Of a stretch of 64,000 nt of DNA, positions 1 to 10,871 are shown in pieces. This stretch comes from Phaeoceros laevis (lineage: Eukaryota; Anthocerotophyta; Anthocerotopsida; Notothyladales). The stretch covers positions 388,856 to 452,855 of the forward strand of contig JBNGIQ010009470.1 of assembly GCA_049999765.1 (NCBI GenBank), given 5' to 3'. Both the position numbers and the translations under genes were made by a program. The notes under the pieces are model-generated. The model was not told the DNA's origin. It did not search any database and saw nothing but the letters and a program-made list of their open reading frames with translations. The first letter of the stretch is position 1. Each line of letters starts with the position of its first letter.

Positions 1-53
1 CCTCTCTCTCTCTCTCTCCCTCCCTCTCTCTCCCTCCCTCCCTCTCTCTCTCT
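1..53. repeat. CT-rich microsatellite
   Basis: This is an almost pure pyrimidine stretch of (CT)n and (CCCT)n units at the window edge. It is a simple repeat with no coding potential. Confidence 0.9.
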
Positions 54-336
54 AGCTGCAACGCGTTTTGCATCATCGTTTTCGTGGGTCATAGATGCCG
101 AGATCACAGATCGGCTACAGTATTTCAATGGCAAACCATTCTAGAGCCACGAGACAATCGTCCACGGTATATCGTGCTGGTTCCAACCAGGCAAGTAGAT
201 GGTCTCACAGCGTACCTCTGAATGGACTTGACAAGCTGCCTACCAGGCTAGCAGCAGGTGACGTTAGAGAGCATGGACCGTGCGCACCAACGAAAGATTC
301 AACTAAATACATCACTTGAGAAGTGCGGAACACATC

Positions 337-1294
337 TCAATCCGAATGAGGATGACTTTCAGAGCCCAAGTCCTGTTGATGCGGAACATTGGAGGTCAGA
401 GAATCCGAATTGCTGTCGTTTTTGGCTGCTTCCGCAGCTGCTGTTCCGGGGATCTTTACGAGGGCGTCTTGGCTTATCTTGTTGGCTTCAACGACCTGCT
501 CAGCTTTCTCCACCAGCTCGTTGATCTTGGCTGATAGAGCCAAGGCAGCAGCCTCTGTTGACTGGACAATCTCCTTTCTTGTCTGGCTTCCACCAACATG
601 AAATAGTCAGTGACAACATACGCTAGGGCTACGTACACCATCAACCTAGTCATCCCAGTACCGCAAGGACAGATGGACTGCTATGCAAATTGTCTGCAGG
701 AAAATATCAACCCACGACTACATATACGTCTGTGTGCACAGCATAACAGAATGAAGAAGCTAGGTAAGAGGGGCTGCATCGTTTCCCTTCAAACCACCGC
801 TCTTTTCTGCGCGGCCCTACAAATTTGAAGTAACATGCATTGAGCACGCCCAGGCCTACCCTGTGCAGCAAGCGGGGGGAGCAGACCAAAGTGACAAGAA
901 AGGTGAGTGAGAAGACGAAAAACAGCTCACCAAGCCGAAAAGTTGCTCGGCTGTCTCAGGGTCATTGGTTTTCAACAAATACTCAGCTGCTTCCTTGAAG
1001 AAGCCAACACTTCTGACTGTCAGGATGCATTGACACCTGCAACTGGCATACGAAGCACCCGGGCCGATAGCATGCAGCCAGACACTCATGCAGCACCTTC
1101 AAACTGGTTTGCAACGGCAGGGGGAAGCTAACAACCTTGGCGTCCTGAAGTTCATCTTCGTCAAGTGTGAGAGGCTCAGCTTGGACAGATGCTACCGAGG
1201 AGCCGCGGCTTTCCGGTACCATGCCCGAAGGATGTCTGGAAGAAATGTCCCATTTCCGGGCCTCGCCTTGTTGCGCCTCAAGCTGTTCCTCCAT
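337..1294 (-). CDS. small uncharacterised acidic protein, about 155 aa
   Basis: I do not recognise this gene. Three exons join in phase 0: 1294-1136, 993-931 and 582-337. The start is the ATG at 1294, because upstream in-frame codons offer only GTG. The product begins MEEQLEAQQGEARKWD, has a Ser/Glu-rich N-terminal half, a middle helix (EAAEYLLKTNDPETAEQLFG), then a likely coiled-coil segment (LSAKINELVEKAEQVVEANK) and a polar Ser/Asn/His-rich tail ending at the TGA at 337. There is no signal peptide or membrane segment. It lies in tandem behind the mitochondrial HSP70 gene, and a SINE-like repeat sits about 35 bases upstream of its ATG. The exon 2 and 3 acceptors have weak pyrimidine tracts, so those boundaries are tentative. 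Confidence 0.5.
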
Positions 1295-1328
1295 AGTGAC
1301 CACGTTTGTGGACACCGTCGGAGGTACG

Positions 1329-1456
1329 CTAGTCTAGATACTTCGCTAGACCGCGAGATGCGACTACTGACAACAACACCTGCACACCAAGTGGAGCTCT
1401 CGCGGTACGACAACTGGCCATGGTCGGTGAGGTGACATAGTAGCCATGGCTTCCTG

Positions 1457-1492
<36 letters not shown>
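1329..1492 (+). repeat. SINE-like dispersed repeat, copy 1, with poly(A) tail
   Basis: The core at 1329-1456 is followed by 36 uninterrupted A bases (1457-1492). The core shares long near-identical blocks with the reverse complement of 13198-13314, including CTAGTCTA, TTCGCTAGACCGC, ACCTGCACACCA, GTGACATA and a terminal GGCTTCCT. A non-coding dispersed sequence of about 130 bases ending in poly(A) looks like a retroposed short element. I did not find clear A and B boxes or target-site duplications. Confidence 0.55.
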
Positions 1493-1495
<3 letters not shown>

Positions 1496-1881
1496 ATTTT
1501 GCTTAAAATATTAGCGAGGACTTGATGACAACTACGTAAGTAAAAAGTCCCTCCACGGACATGCGGGCAAAATCCATTTACAACTTGCAGCCTTCGAGCT
1601 GAGACAACCGCGACGGTTTTTTAACACCAAAGCACGGTAAATAGACCTACCTCCTTGTTAGACGTTAAGCGTGAGAGCCTTTCGGCACGGTTGTAGGCCC
1701 AACCGCTCAACCGCACATGAAATGGCAACAAAATAGTCTATGGGCTAAACCTCTTTAAACAGATAGAAATCTACTGCCGCAAGATGTGTTATCACGGGTT
1801 CTCTGTGCAGCTATTCTGCCACCAACTCCCAGGAAGAAACTGCGACGTCGCACCTAGTACTCAAATGCCTTTTGAGCACCT
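1493..1881. other. intergenic, 3' flank of mitochondrial HSP70
   Basis: About 390 bases without a plausible gene. The part next to 1882 should be the 3' UTR of the minus-strand HSP70 gene. No RNA gene or terminator-like structure was recognised. Confidence 0.5.
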
Positions 1882-4418
1882 TCACTTCTTCTCTCCTTGT
1901 CGCTTCACTTCCTCGTACTCAGCCTCCACTGTCTGCTCTTCGGCACCTTCACCTGCTTGACCGGCACCAGGTTGGCCGGGCTGGCCACCCCCTTGTACAG
2001 CCTGGCCAATGGCCAGGGAAGCAGACTGGGCGTCCTTGGTCTTGGCCGTGATCTTTTCAATATCCTCACTCTCCACAGCCTTCTTCAAGTCACTCAAAGC
2101 CTTGGACACCTTTTCTACCACATCAGCGGGCAACTTCTCCTTGTGCTCGTCAAGACTTTTCTGTACGGAATAGGCTGTCGTTTCAGCATCGTTCTTTGCC
2201 TCAATCAACTTCTTTCTCTCCTGATCTTTCTGTGCATACTGCTCAGCATCCCTGACCATATTATTAATCTCTGCCTCAGACAGCCCGCCAGAGGACTGGA
2301 TGGTGATAGCTTGCTCCTTGCCAGTTGCCTTGTCACGGGCAGAAACATTCACAATACCATTAGCATCGATATCAAAAGTGACCTCGATTTGTGGGACTCC
2401 ACGAGGCGAGGGAGGGATCCCCATGAGCTCAAACTGTCCCAGAAGCTTGTTGTCGCTTGCCATCTCACGTTCTCCCTGGAGCACCTTCACACCGACCTGA
2501 GTCTGACCATCGGCAGCAGTGGAAAATACCTGACTCTTTTTTGTTGGGATGGTGGTGTTCCTTGTGATAAGCCTTGTGAAAACTCCACCAAGTGTTTCAA
2601 TACCCAAAGACAGAGGGGTGACATCGAGCAGCAATAGGTCCTTCACATCACCTCGTAGGACAGCACCCTGGATGGCAGCACCCATAGCCACCACCTCATC
2701 CGGGTTCACTGATTTGTTAGGCTCCTTGCCAAACAAGCTAGCAACCACTTCTTGCACCTTAGGCATCCTTGTCATTCCTCCAACTAGTAGCACTTCATCC
2801 ACTTCCTTGGCAGTGACACCTGCATCCTTCAGACAATCCTTGCATGGCTGCTTGGTCCTCTCAATAAGATCACTGACCAAAGACTCAAACTTGGATCGTG
2901 TCAGAGTGACATTCAAATGCTTTGCACCTGATGCATCAGCGGTGATAAAGGGGAGGTTAATCTCAGTCTGGGTTGTCGATGACAATTCCACCTTTGCCTT
3001 CTCAGCTGCCTCCCTCAACCTTTGCAAAGCAAGCTTGTCTTTAGACAGATCAATGCCTTGTTCCTTCTTGAAGGTATCAGCAAGGAACCTCACCACCACA
3101 TTGTCAAAATCTTCTCCTCCCAAGAAGGTATCTCCGTTAGTGGCCTTCACCTGAAAAAGTCACCACACGTACCAACGAATGAGACAGTCACAATGCGACC
3201 TAAACGCGCAACAAGGAGCACTGGGGGTGAGCAAAATACCTCAAAAACACCACCCGTGATTTCCAAGATGGAGATATCGAAAGTACCACCACCAAGATCG
3301 AAGACTGCAATCAGACCAGCCTCCTTCTTGTCCATACCGTAAGAGAGCGATGCAGCAGTAGGCTCGTTAATAATACGCTGAACATCAAGACCAGCAATAC
3401 GTCCTGCATCCTTCGTGGCTTGCCGCTGAGCATCGTTGAAATAGGCTGGAACAGTAATGACAGCCTTAGATACTGGCTTGCCAAGAAAACTCTCCGCTGT
3501 CTCCTTCATCTTCACCAGAATGAAAGCTCCAATTTGGCTGGGAGAATATGTCTGGCCTCCAGCCTCTACCCAGGCATCACCGTTTGGTGCCTTTACAATT
3601 TTGTAAGGAACCATTTTTGCTTCCTTCTGAACCAAAGGATCGTCGTATGTGCGCCCAATGAGCCTTTTCGTCCCATACACTGTGTTGGTTGGATTGGTTA
3701 TGGCCTGCCGCTTAGCAGGAGTGCCGACAAGTCGCTCTCCTTTGGGAGTGAAAGCCACGACGGAAGGAGTCGTCCGTGCACCTTCAGCGTTTTCAATAAC
3801 CTTCGCACTCTACACAACATCACGACATTAACCCCCTAATTAGCGAACAGTCAATCTTACACTGTGACACGAATGTGGTACATGAGATTTCCACCTTCAG
3901 CAGACAAATGTTCAGAAGCTGGCAGCAACATGAAAAACCTACCAGCGTCTAACCACTTACCTTGCTTTCCAAAACAGCGACACATGAATTCGTTGTTCCC
4001 AAATCAATACCGATGACCTCGGATCCAGCAGCCGCACTACAATCACACAAAGCGCAATACAGAATCAGACGAGGAATTTGGCACCTTCACAATCGTACAT
4101 CACCCAGACAACAGCGCAGGGGGCGCAATATGTAACGTAAACAACAGCAGGACATGAATATTCACCTAAATGGTCGAACACCATTGCTGGTGATTCTCCT
4201 CACCAACGAGGCGGTTGCAGCCGCAATCGTCTGCTCCGCTACCTGCACCAGTCACGTACAGAAGGGTGAGCGGCTTTCCCAATCCGAAGCGGACATTGAA
4301 GTCTACGGAGTGGTGAAAGAAGTGATCGCACCTGTGCCGCAGCTCGGTGCAGCTGATTGCCTCTGTGCACGCGGTTTGCAGACCGCGCAATCCGCGCCGC
4401 CAGCATGCCGGCAGCCAT
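1882..4418 (-). CDS. mtHSC70: mitochondrial HSP70 (DnaK-type chaperone), 696 aa
   Basis: ATP-dependent chaperone of the mitochondrial matrix that drives protein import and folding. Four exons (4418-4243, 4036-3961, 3809-3240, 3150-1882) join in frame to 697 codons including the stop. Visible signatures are the N-terminal [10 protein letters not shown] phosphate loop, the second HSP70 signature [12 protein letters not shown], the third signature ([14 protein letters not shown]) and the substrate-binding domain with helical lid. The Arg-rich leader ([17 protein letters not shown]...) fits a mitochondrial presequence. The body ([31 protein letters not shown]) resembles mitochondrial rather than plastid HSP70. 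The Gly/Gln/Pro-rich tail ends [14 protein letters not shown]. The only ATG that gives a leader in this frame is at 4418. A heat-shock-element-like motif lies about 150 bases upstream. Confidence 0.95.
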
Positions 4419-4568
4419 GGTGAGGGCCGAGAGGAGGGCACAGCGGTGAGTGGAGCTGCGATGGCGTCTGGGTGGCTGATGGAGGCGATTCAATGAGAAG
4501 GGCGGGGGGTAACTTGCCCTAGAAGCATCACTCGCTTGCCGCCGAACTATCGAGACTCTTCCATTTTC

Positions 4569-4590
4569 GTTCTAAGAGAAGCTTCTCTCG
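4569..4590 (-). promoter_or_regulatory. putative heat shock element of the HSP70 promoter
   Basis: GAAGCTTC at 4578-4585 forms two inverted nGAAn units. A further TTC unit lies at 4570-4572 and TCTCG follows. The motif sits about 150 bases upstream of the mitochondrial HSP70 start codon and within about 230 bases of the end of the Mfd gene. The first spacing is 5 rather than 2 bases, so this is an imperfect HSE. Confidence 0.35.
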
Positions 4591-4800
4591 GGACTCCACA
4601 TGTTGATACTAAACCGAGTGTTACTGTGGCAATAAACTGAAGAGTTTTGGCCTCAAGCTGTACAAATAAATATATCGGTAAAAAAAGTTGCAACAGCATG
4701 GACAAATTTGAATGTGTTGGAGGACATGGCCAGCTCCGGTCTAATTTGGATGGCCGATTGCCTGCCATCTCCACGAATAGTATACACAGAAGAATGGTGT

Positions 4801-7800
4801 CTAGGCGTGTCTTAGGAAAACAGGAAGCCCATTCCGTAGTTCAACCAGACACGAGAGAATCCTCTCCAGTTGCCGTTCGACTGGGAGCCCGATTAGACCT
4901 TGGAGCTGTAACACACCCACAGCATGAGTTTGGGTGCTCAGCAACAAGAACGTTCAACCAGGGCCGCTCAAAATGGGAGTAAAGCACAAACTACGATGCA
5001 TCTGGTCAGGCGAGAGGTTACCTCAATCACTCCACCCTCAAAAGTAAGGGAAGATCGTAACGTGTCCCGCTCAACTGCGTTAAGTAGCATCTCAAATGCC
5101 CCAAGATCCATGGTTGTGTCCATCAAAATGGACTTGCCTCGAGACCGGATGCGATGAATCCCAAGATCAGCTGCAAGTCTTCGGATGTAGAGAGCCTTGA
5201 GGTACACCTGCCATGGGAAGCAATACATAGAAGTGCTCAGCCACCACCGATCCGCAGGAAATGCACAGAAAAACGGGCGGCAGGAAGAAATGTACTTCTG
5301 TAGAAGCTGGTTCCTTGCCGAAATCATCACGGAGCTTGTTTGTGAATGCCATAAGATATCGTACACCATCCCTGGCTGCCTTCTCTGCTTCTTGAACAAT
5401 CTTCTCTCTCAAATTGGTAGGAACATAGTCACCAGGTATATGACCAGTGGCTTCTATGTCAAGCTGCAAGCAAACATCCGGCAAGTAATGCACATACAAG
5501 ATCAGTTAGCAAGTTCCTCAAACAAAAACGCTTATAGGTTGTTCACGGCGAAGAAGCACCTATGATGCTCTTATATGTGCAGCTGTGATGAAATACGCGG
5601 TAGTGCTAGACGTTCCTTGTGCAAGAATATTTTGCAATAACAGGAAACCTCTGATGATAAGCCTCTCGTTACATGGCAAGAACACCTATGCAGCTTAAAC
5701 ATGTTTACCTGAACATCATCGTACTCCGTGTGAGGCAATTGGTGGTTATCAATCTGCAACGTCATATACCCTGAAATTAGATTCGATTGCTGTTGGCGAC
5801 ACCAGGGACAGGAATGCACCAGTCACTTCATAAGCGTACCTTTGCAAGCCCTTCAAAAAGCATCTCGAGGTACAGGTCCACACCAATTTTTGCTACGTCA
5901 CCACTCTGTTTCTCGCCAAAAATGCTTCCAATGCCTCTGATGGCCATATCACGCTCAGCAAGGTGGAATCCTTGCCCTAACTCACAGCATTCCTCAACAG
6001 CAACCAGCCGCTCCTAAATTTAGCCCAATACGGCAGTAGAGATTAGGAATCGCATTCACCTGTCAAAAACAAACAAAACTGAAGTAAAGCGCAGTTTTGG
6101 TTACATCCTCACAATGGCCTCATCAGAAAGTAGCTCTTTCTGAGGGTGAAGCAAGTATGCATGTGCTTCTCGATCCGCCCTCCCAACTCTGCCCCTAAGC
6201 TGACAGATGAAACAACCAGATCAATTCATTTTTGACGATTGGATGTGGGGCAAAAACGGAGTCAGCAAGCGTATCAGCATGGAACAATACGAAAAATTAG
6301 TGACTTAAAATGGCAGCAAATACGTAGCTTGGCTTACTTGCAAGCTATTGTCTTACACACAACTCATATATGCTTTTCCGATCTGTGCAAGGTCTGGAAA
6401 ATAACCTGATACAGCTGTGAAAGCCCAAAGAGATGCACATCTTCGATTATGATTGTGTTGACATCTCTTATATCAAGACCACTCTCAATAATGGTAGTGC
6501 AGAGAAGGATTTTGGACTCTCCATCCGCAAACCTCTCCATCGCATCTTCGAGATTCGCTGCTGTTTGCTGTCAACACAGAATGCCAGAGAGCATACTTTG
6601 AAAACCTGTCACTGTTATCCATATCTGCATTGACAGTTCTTCACAGATAGTGCACTGCTGTGACTAGAATTAATCTGGCATTTAGAGGAGCAGGCACACC
6701 AGCACAGTTTCACCACCAGGACACATGAATGCTCTAACCTGGCCATGAGCAACCGCCACCATAATATCTGGAAACATCCTCTCAAGCTGTAGCCTGGTCT
6801 CCTCAATGTCTGTAAATGAAGTTCATTGCCGATGGTCGTTCAACAACACATGAAACCTCTTTGTCGCACAGGAAGACCGCACAGAGCATCACACTGGACA
6901 ACAGCACGAACCTTTTATCCGGGGTACAACATAAAACACCTGCCCATCCCTTGCTAGCTCGAAATTTACAGCTTTCAAAACCAGTTCTTCTTTGTACTGC
7001 ACCAAATGAGTAACAATTGGCCTTCTCTCTGGTGGTGGAGTTGTAATCAAACTGACGGAGATAATGTGTAAGCAGCTTACGTAAAACCATGATAACCGGT
7101 ACTACACTGCCAGAATTTCTATTTCTTGCAGTCAAGCCTCTTAAATGCGAAGAGACAAGGTGACAAGCAACATAAGCAGACTGCTATTACTTGACACAAA
7201 CCTGGCATCTTTGAAGCCGCTAAGAGCAAGGTAAAGAGTTCGTGGGATTGGAGTTGCCGATAATGTAAGGACATCAACAGTGGTCTTGAGAGATGTGATT
7301 TTCTCCTTCTGCCGGACTCCAAACCTCTGCAAGGCACAAACGAGGAGGACAATGTTCAGGAGTTCAGTACAAAATATAGGACAAAGCAGCTACAGAGCAT
7401 ACTTGATGCCACTACGGACAATGGTGAGTTTCCAAAGACTACCGGACCTGCTCTTCATCCACTATAAGTAGACCAAGATTGTTATAGCGGACGTTATTGC
7501 CAAGCAAAGAATGTGTGCCAACCACAACTTTTAAGCTGCCATCTCGAATCTTGGCAAGTACTTCTTTCTTCTCAGAGTCCTTCTGCAAATATTGAAAAGT
7601 TGCACAGAATTTCATTGACAACGATTTGAATCATGCAAGACGTCAAACATATGTATAGTTTATCAAGATTGTACTCAGTACACGAGCCATGCATTCATGA
7701 TGTAACAATGAGATGCAGTGTACCTGAAATCTAGTAAGAAGAGCTATTTCAACTTGTGGATAAGTAGCAAAACGATCCTTGATGACAGCAAAGTGCTGCT

Positions 7801-9441
7801 TCGCCAGAACAGTTGTGGGTGCCATGACCATTGCTTGACGGCCAGCAGCTACAGCACGGAATACAGCTCTCAGAGCAACTTCCGTCTTTCCAAAGCCTAC
7901 ATCCCCACAAATCAACCTATCCATTGGGGTTTCTTGTTCTGTCATGTCTCTCTCAACATCCTTGAAGGCCTGCCACGAAAACCAGACAGCACAGGTATAA
8001 GAGAAAGATGATGCTTGCCTATAACAACACGAGCAAAAGCAGGTTATGTCACCAGATTATCAAGCAAACCATATGTCAACATTTCTCAGATTGATGGACT
8101 TAAGAGGCAAGTCTGTATTATTAACCCGCTCTTGATCTGGTGTCGCGCAGTAGAGAAACTGTCCTGCAAACTGCTCCATGGCTGATGAAAGTTTGGGGTA
8201 AGGTGAGCGTTTCTGTTTCAAACGATAAACATACAACTCCATCATATTCACAACCATCTTCTGAATTGCCATCTTCCCTTTCATCTTCCTTTTCTCCCAA
8301 AGACTTGTGTCATTCAGTTTACTCAAAGCTGGAGGTCTTCCTAACTCAGTAGGCCTGCAAACCAATGTTGTCATACAATAATCAGGAAGCTAAGTCGCCG
8401 AAGTGACCAAAGATCCTCGAAGTACAATTTTGAAGAGACCTACAAGTTGTATCGATACAACAGTCTATGCGCTTGCTTCGCCCTGACTTTAGCTTTACCA
8501 TCTGCATACTGCAGATAGATGTACTTTGCCACCTTGCTCTTTCCCTCTGGGAGCTCATACTTCATTCCAATGAAGCGACCGACCCCCACGGTCTTGTGTA
8601 CCACATACTCGTCAGGCACAAGAGTGTCAGGGTCAACACCGTGGAAGAAGGTCTCCCCATCGTCACCTTTCGCAAGCCCTTGACTTCTCAGTTTCTCTCG
8701 GATAGCCTGAAGACCTTTTTCCCTTTGTTCTCGAAGCTTCCCCCTCACTGCTTCAGCTTCTTCTTTGGTTAAAGCATTCTGGGTGGTGCCAAGAAAGCTA
8801 TCAGATTGACTATCTAGCTGCTGGTGTAATCTCCCAATGGCATCAGGTGTCGCACTGGTTGTGGAACTATCCCGAGCTGTTGCTTGGGAGCCCAGAACTT
8901 CCTCCCTACTACTTGAAGCAGGCTCTGACCTACGAGCATCCTTGTCCCTTTTGCTAGAGCCCTGAACAGGCTTCTTCGAATTTCCTCTGGAGGGAGCACC
9001 AGCAGCTCGGCTACTTTGTTCATGACGCTGGGCACTTTTGGCTTGTTTTTCACCTGAATACTTCGTCGAGGGGTATCCTTCGTACTCTGCCTCCAGATTT
9101 CTGCCCAACTGGGCCAATGACTCCCCTCTGACCCTGTCATCGGAAACTGCCTGGGACCCTTGCACCTTACGACTACTCACAACAGCATCCTTTCTCGGTT
9201 TCGAGGCGGCCGAAGAAGTACGTTCTAACCGAAACATCCATTTTGCGTCTGCTCCAGTGCTGTCCCCCTCTTCCAAGGGCTCCACAGAAGACAACTGTGA
9301 CAGAGCTCCAGCTACCCTGGCTTTGGCACGGCTGCTCGGGAGGCAAGCGTGGAACGATGAACTTGATACTGGATCAGATTGCTGCTGACCAGCACCATCT
9401 CTAACAGTTGCAGTTAAAGGTGCATAGAAGTGCAAAGCCAT
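4801..9441 (-). CDS. MFD: plastid-type Mfd / transcription-repair coupling factor helicase, 956 aa
   Basis: Superfamily 2 DNA translocase related to bacterial Mfd, which removes stalled RNA polymerase and couples transcription to repair; the plant form is expected in plastids. Fourteen exons join in frame: 9441-8444, 8354-8126, 7969-7724, 7582-7448, 7326-7202, 7051-6912, 6809-6739, 6567-6406, 6199-6113, 6013-5840, 5753-5709, 5463-5296, 5207-5022, 4905-4801. Order: Ser-rich leader (possible transit peptide), CarD/RID-like domain ([17 protein letters not shown]), motif [12 protein letters not shown], motif Ia [10 protein letters not shown], motif II VDEEQRFG, motif [13 protein letters not shown], motif V IIESGLDI, motif [16 protein letters not shown], and a C-terminal TRCF domain. 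It lacks the UvrB-like N-terminal modules of bacterial Mfd, as in plant homologues. The start is the ATG at 9441; an upstream in-frame TTG was rejected. Confidence 0.93.
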
Positions 9442-10578
9442 GCTGCATGATCCAATGTCCAATGCAGCGCTCACCAAAAACCGGCTCCGCTATGTAACTC
9501 ACCGGTTCGCTTTGGAGAGTCACCGGTGCCGAGCCATGGCAACCGGGAAAACTAGTATAGTTTAACCGGTTGGGAGGAGGTAATCGGATTTCTTACCGGT
9601 TGGTCAACATGTTAGCGGTGAGCACAGATCCAATCCTAGGTACGCAGGTACACAAAACAACGGCACAGTTTCTGATTGGATACCCCCGGCACAACAGTAA
9701 TGCTGAAAGAAATTCTTCTTTGAAGGGGTAACAAGCTTGCTCTGATCGCCGTACCAACCTATTCATGCATGTTCAACTGCAATTTCGATTCTGATTGCAG
9801 ATAGTAACGGCTCCCTCTATTGGGACTTGTGGTGGTTGAGAAGCTATGGACCATTCTCTTGCACTCATAAATCACATACCGAATGAATCATAAAATGGGG
9901 GAGCTGTGAGGATGCCGTTCTCATATTAGCAACTGCCCCTTCTTGGGCAGCATCTCAAGGGCTGATAGGGCCTAAAGCTCCGAGTCTGAAAATGTTTTAA
10001 ATTCTCTTGTCATCAGCAGGATCAAGAGCAAAGGGCACTTTGCAATTCCCAAGAAGTCTGGCTCGGTGGCGTGTAATGGTCTGCTCTCGTGGTCATAAAT
10101 AAAACGAGACAACCTCTCCCTTTGCCAAAAAAATTCGCCAAGAAGATCATAGCCATGGTGGGAGGATCTGGGTGTACTCAAAGCTAGTGACACCCTCACA
10201 GCCAAGGAAGAAGACAAACGAAATTTTTAACTATCCATGGAGCACTAGTTTTGCAACTATTAAATGCATGTGTAATTTGTGGATGCACCACCCTTCAAGG
10301 GTTGAGGACATAATGGAATTAGACATTGGAAAATTGAAAGTAGTAGATGGCCCCATGTACAAGGTGTGTACCCACTACACAAGTTGATTATGCAAGTTTA
10401 CTTACAATCCGGATAGACTTTTCCATGGACTTGTAAGTCTATGTGCTTATGAATGTTCTTCATAAGTTAGGGACATAAATAGTGTACAACTATATTATTT
10501 ATCAACAAAAGTTCCAAATCATTTGAAGATTTAAGTCCTTGTTAAAAGCCAAGGATTGATATAGCAATGAGGAAATGG
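9442..10578. other. intergenic region upstream of Mfd
   Basis: About 1.1 kb without a convincing gene. The part nearest the Mfd start carries a cluster of ACCGGT motifs, listed separately. The rest is moderately AT-rich with only short open frames lacking domain features. Confidence 0.5.
9501..9602. promoter_or_regulatory. cluster of ACCGGT(T) motifs in the Mfd upstream region
   Basis: ACCGGTT occurs at 9501-9507 and 9596-9602, ACCGGT at 9522-9527, AACCGG at 9541, and the palindrome AACCGGTT at 9564-9571. All lie within 60-160 bases upstream of the Mfd ATG. Repetition of one palindromic core suggests transcription factor sites. AACCGGTT resembles the CP2/Grainyhead consensus, but the factor is not known here. 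Confidence 0.4.
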
Positions 10579-10690
10579 TTACCTCAAACTTTTGAGCTTG
10601 TGCCCTGTCCGGAGACTGTCGGACTGAAAATCGTTCGGCAAGCCAACAATAAATGGAGACTACCTCATAATATCTCTCCAATTGTTCAGT
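10579..10690 (-). pseudogene. exon-like fragment resembling a helicase C-terminal (SUV3-like) segment
   Basis: On the minus strand, the frame reading WTTEQLERYYEVVSIYCWLA and onward to AQAQKFE ends exactly at a GAG|GTAACC donor-like site. The pattern of a helix followed by YxWL resembles the SUV3 RNA helicase C-terminal region from memory. No neighbouring exons of such a gene were found on either side. It is best read as a relic or isolated exon, and it could also be chance. Confidence 0.25.
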
Positions 10691-10871
10691 TGTCCAAGGA
10701 ATTCCCTCCATGGTAGTCAATAGTGAAGGCATAAACGAGGGATGATCGTGCTGGGCCCCTCTGCCCAAGTAGTATATTTTATTTCAATCCAAATGCAGGG
10801 CAGGACCACCAGTACACGAGACCGTCGGAACACTCCGCTCAGTACATATGGTATGCCAGACGGCCAGGGGC

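Noticed and set aside
1897-2637. Open frame of 246 codons opposite the HSP70 gene
   Set aside because: It is the antisense shadow of conserved HSP70 exon 4 and shows no domain of its own.
4419-4493. Extended HSP70 N-terminus from 4493
   Set aside because: It needs a non-ATG start. The ATG at 4418 gives a typical Arg-rich mitochondrial leader.
5571-5819. Separate small genes among short minus-strand frames at 5-9 kb
   Set aside because: They are exons of Mfd with intron extensions. All clear helicase motifs join into one gene.
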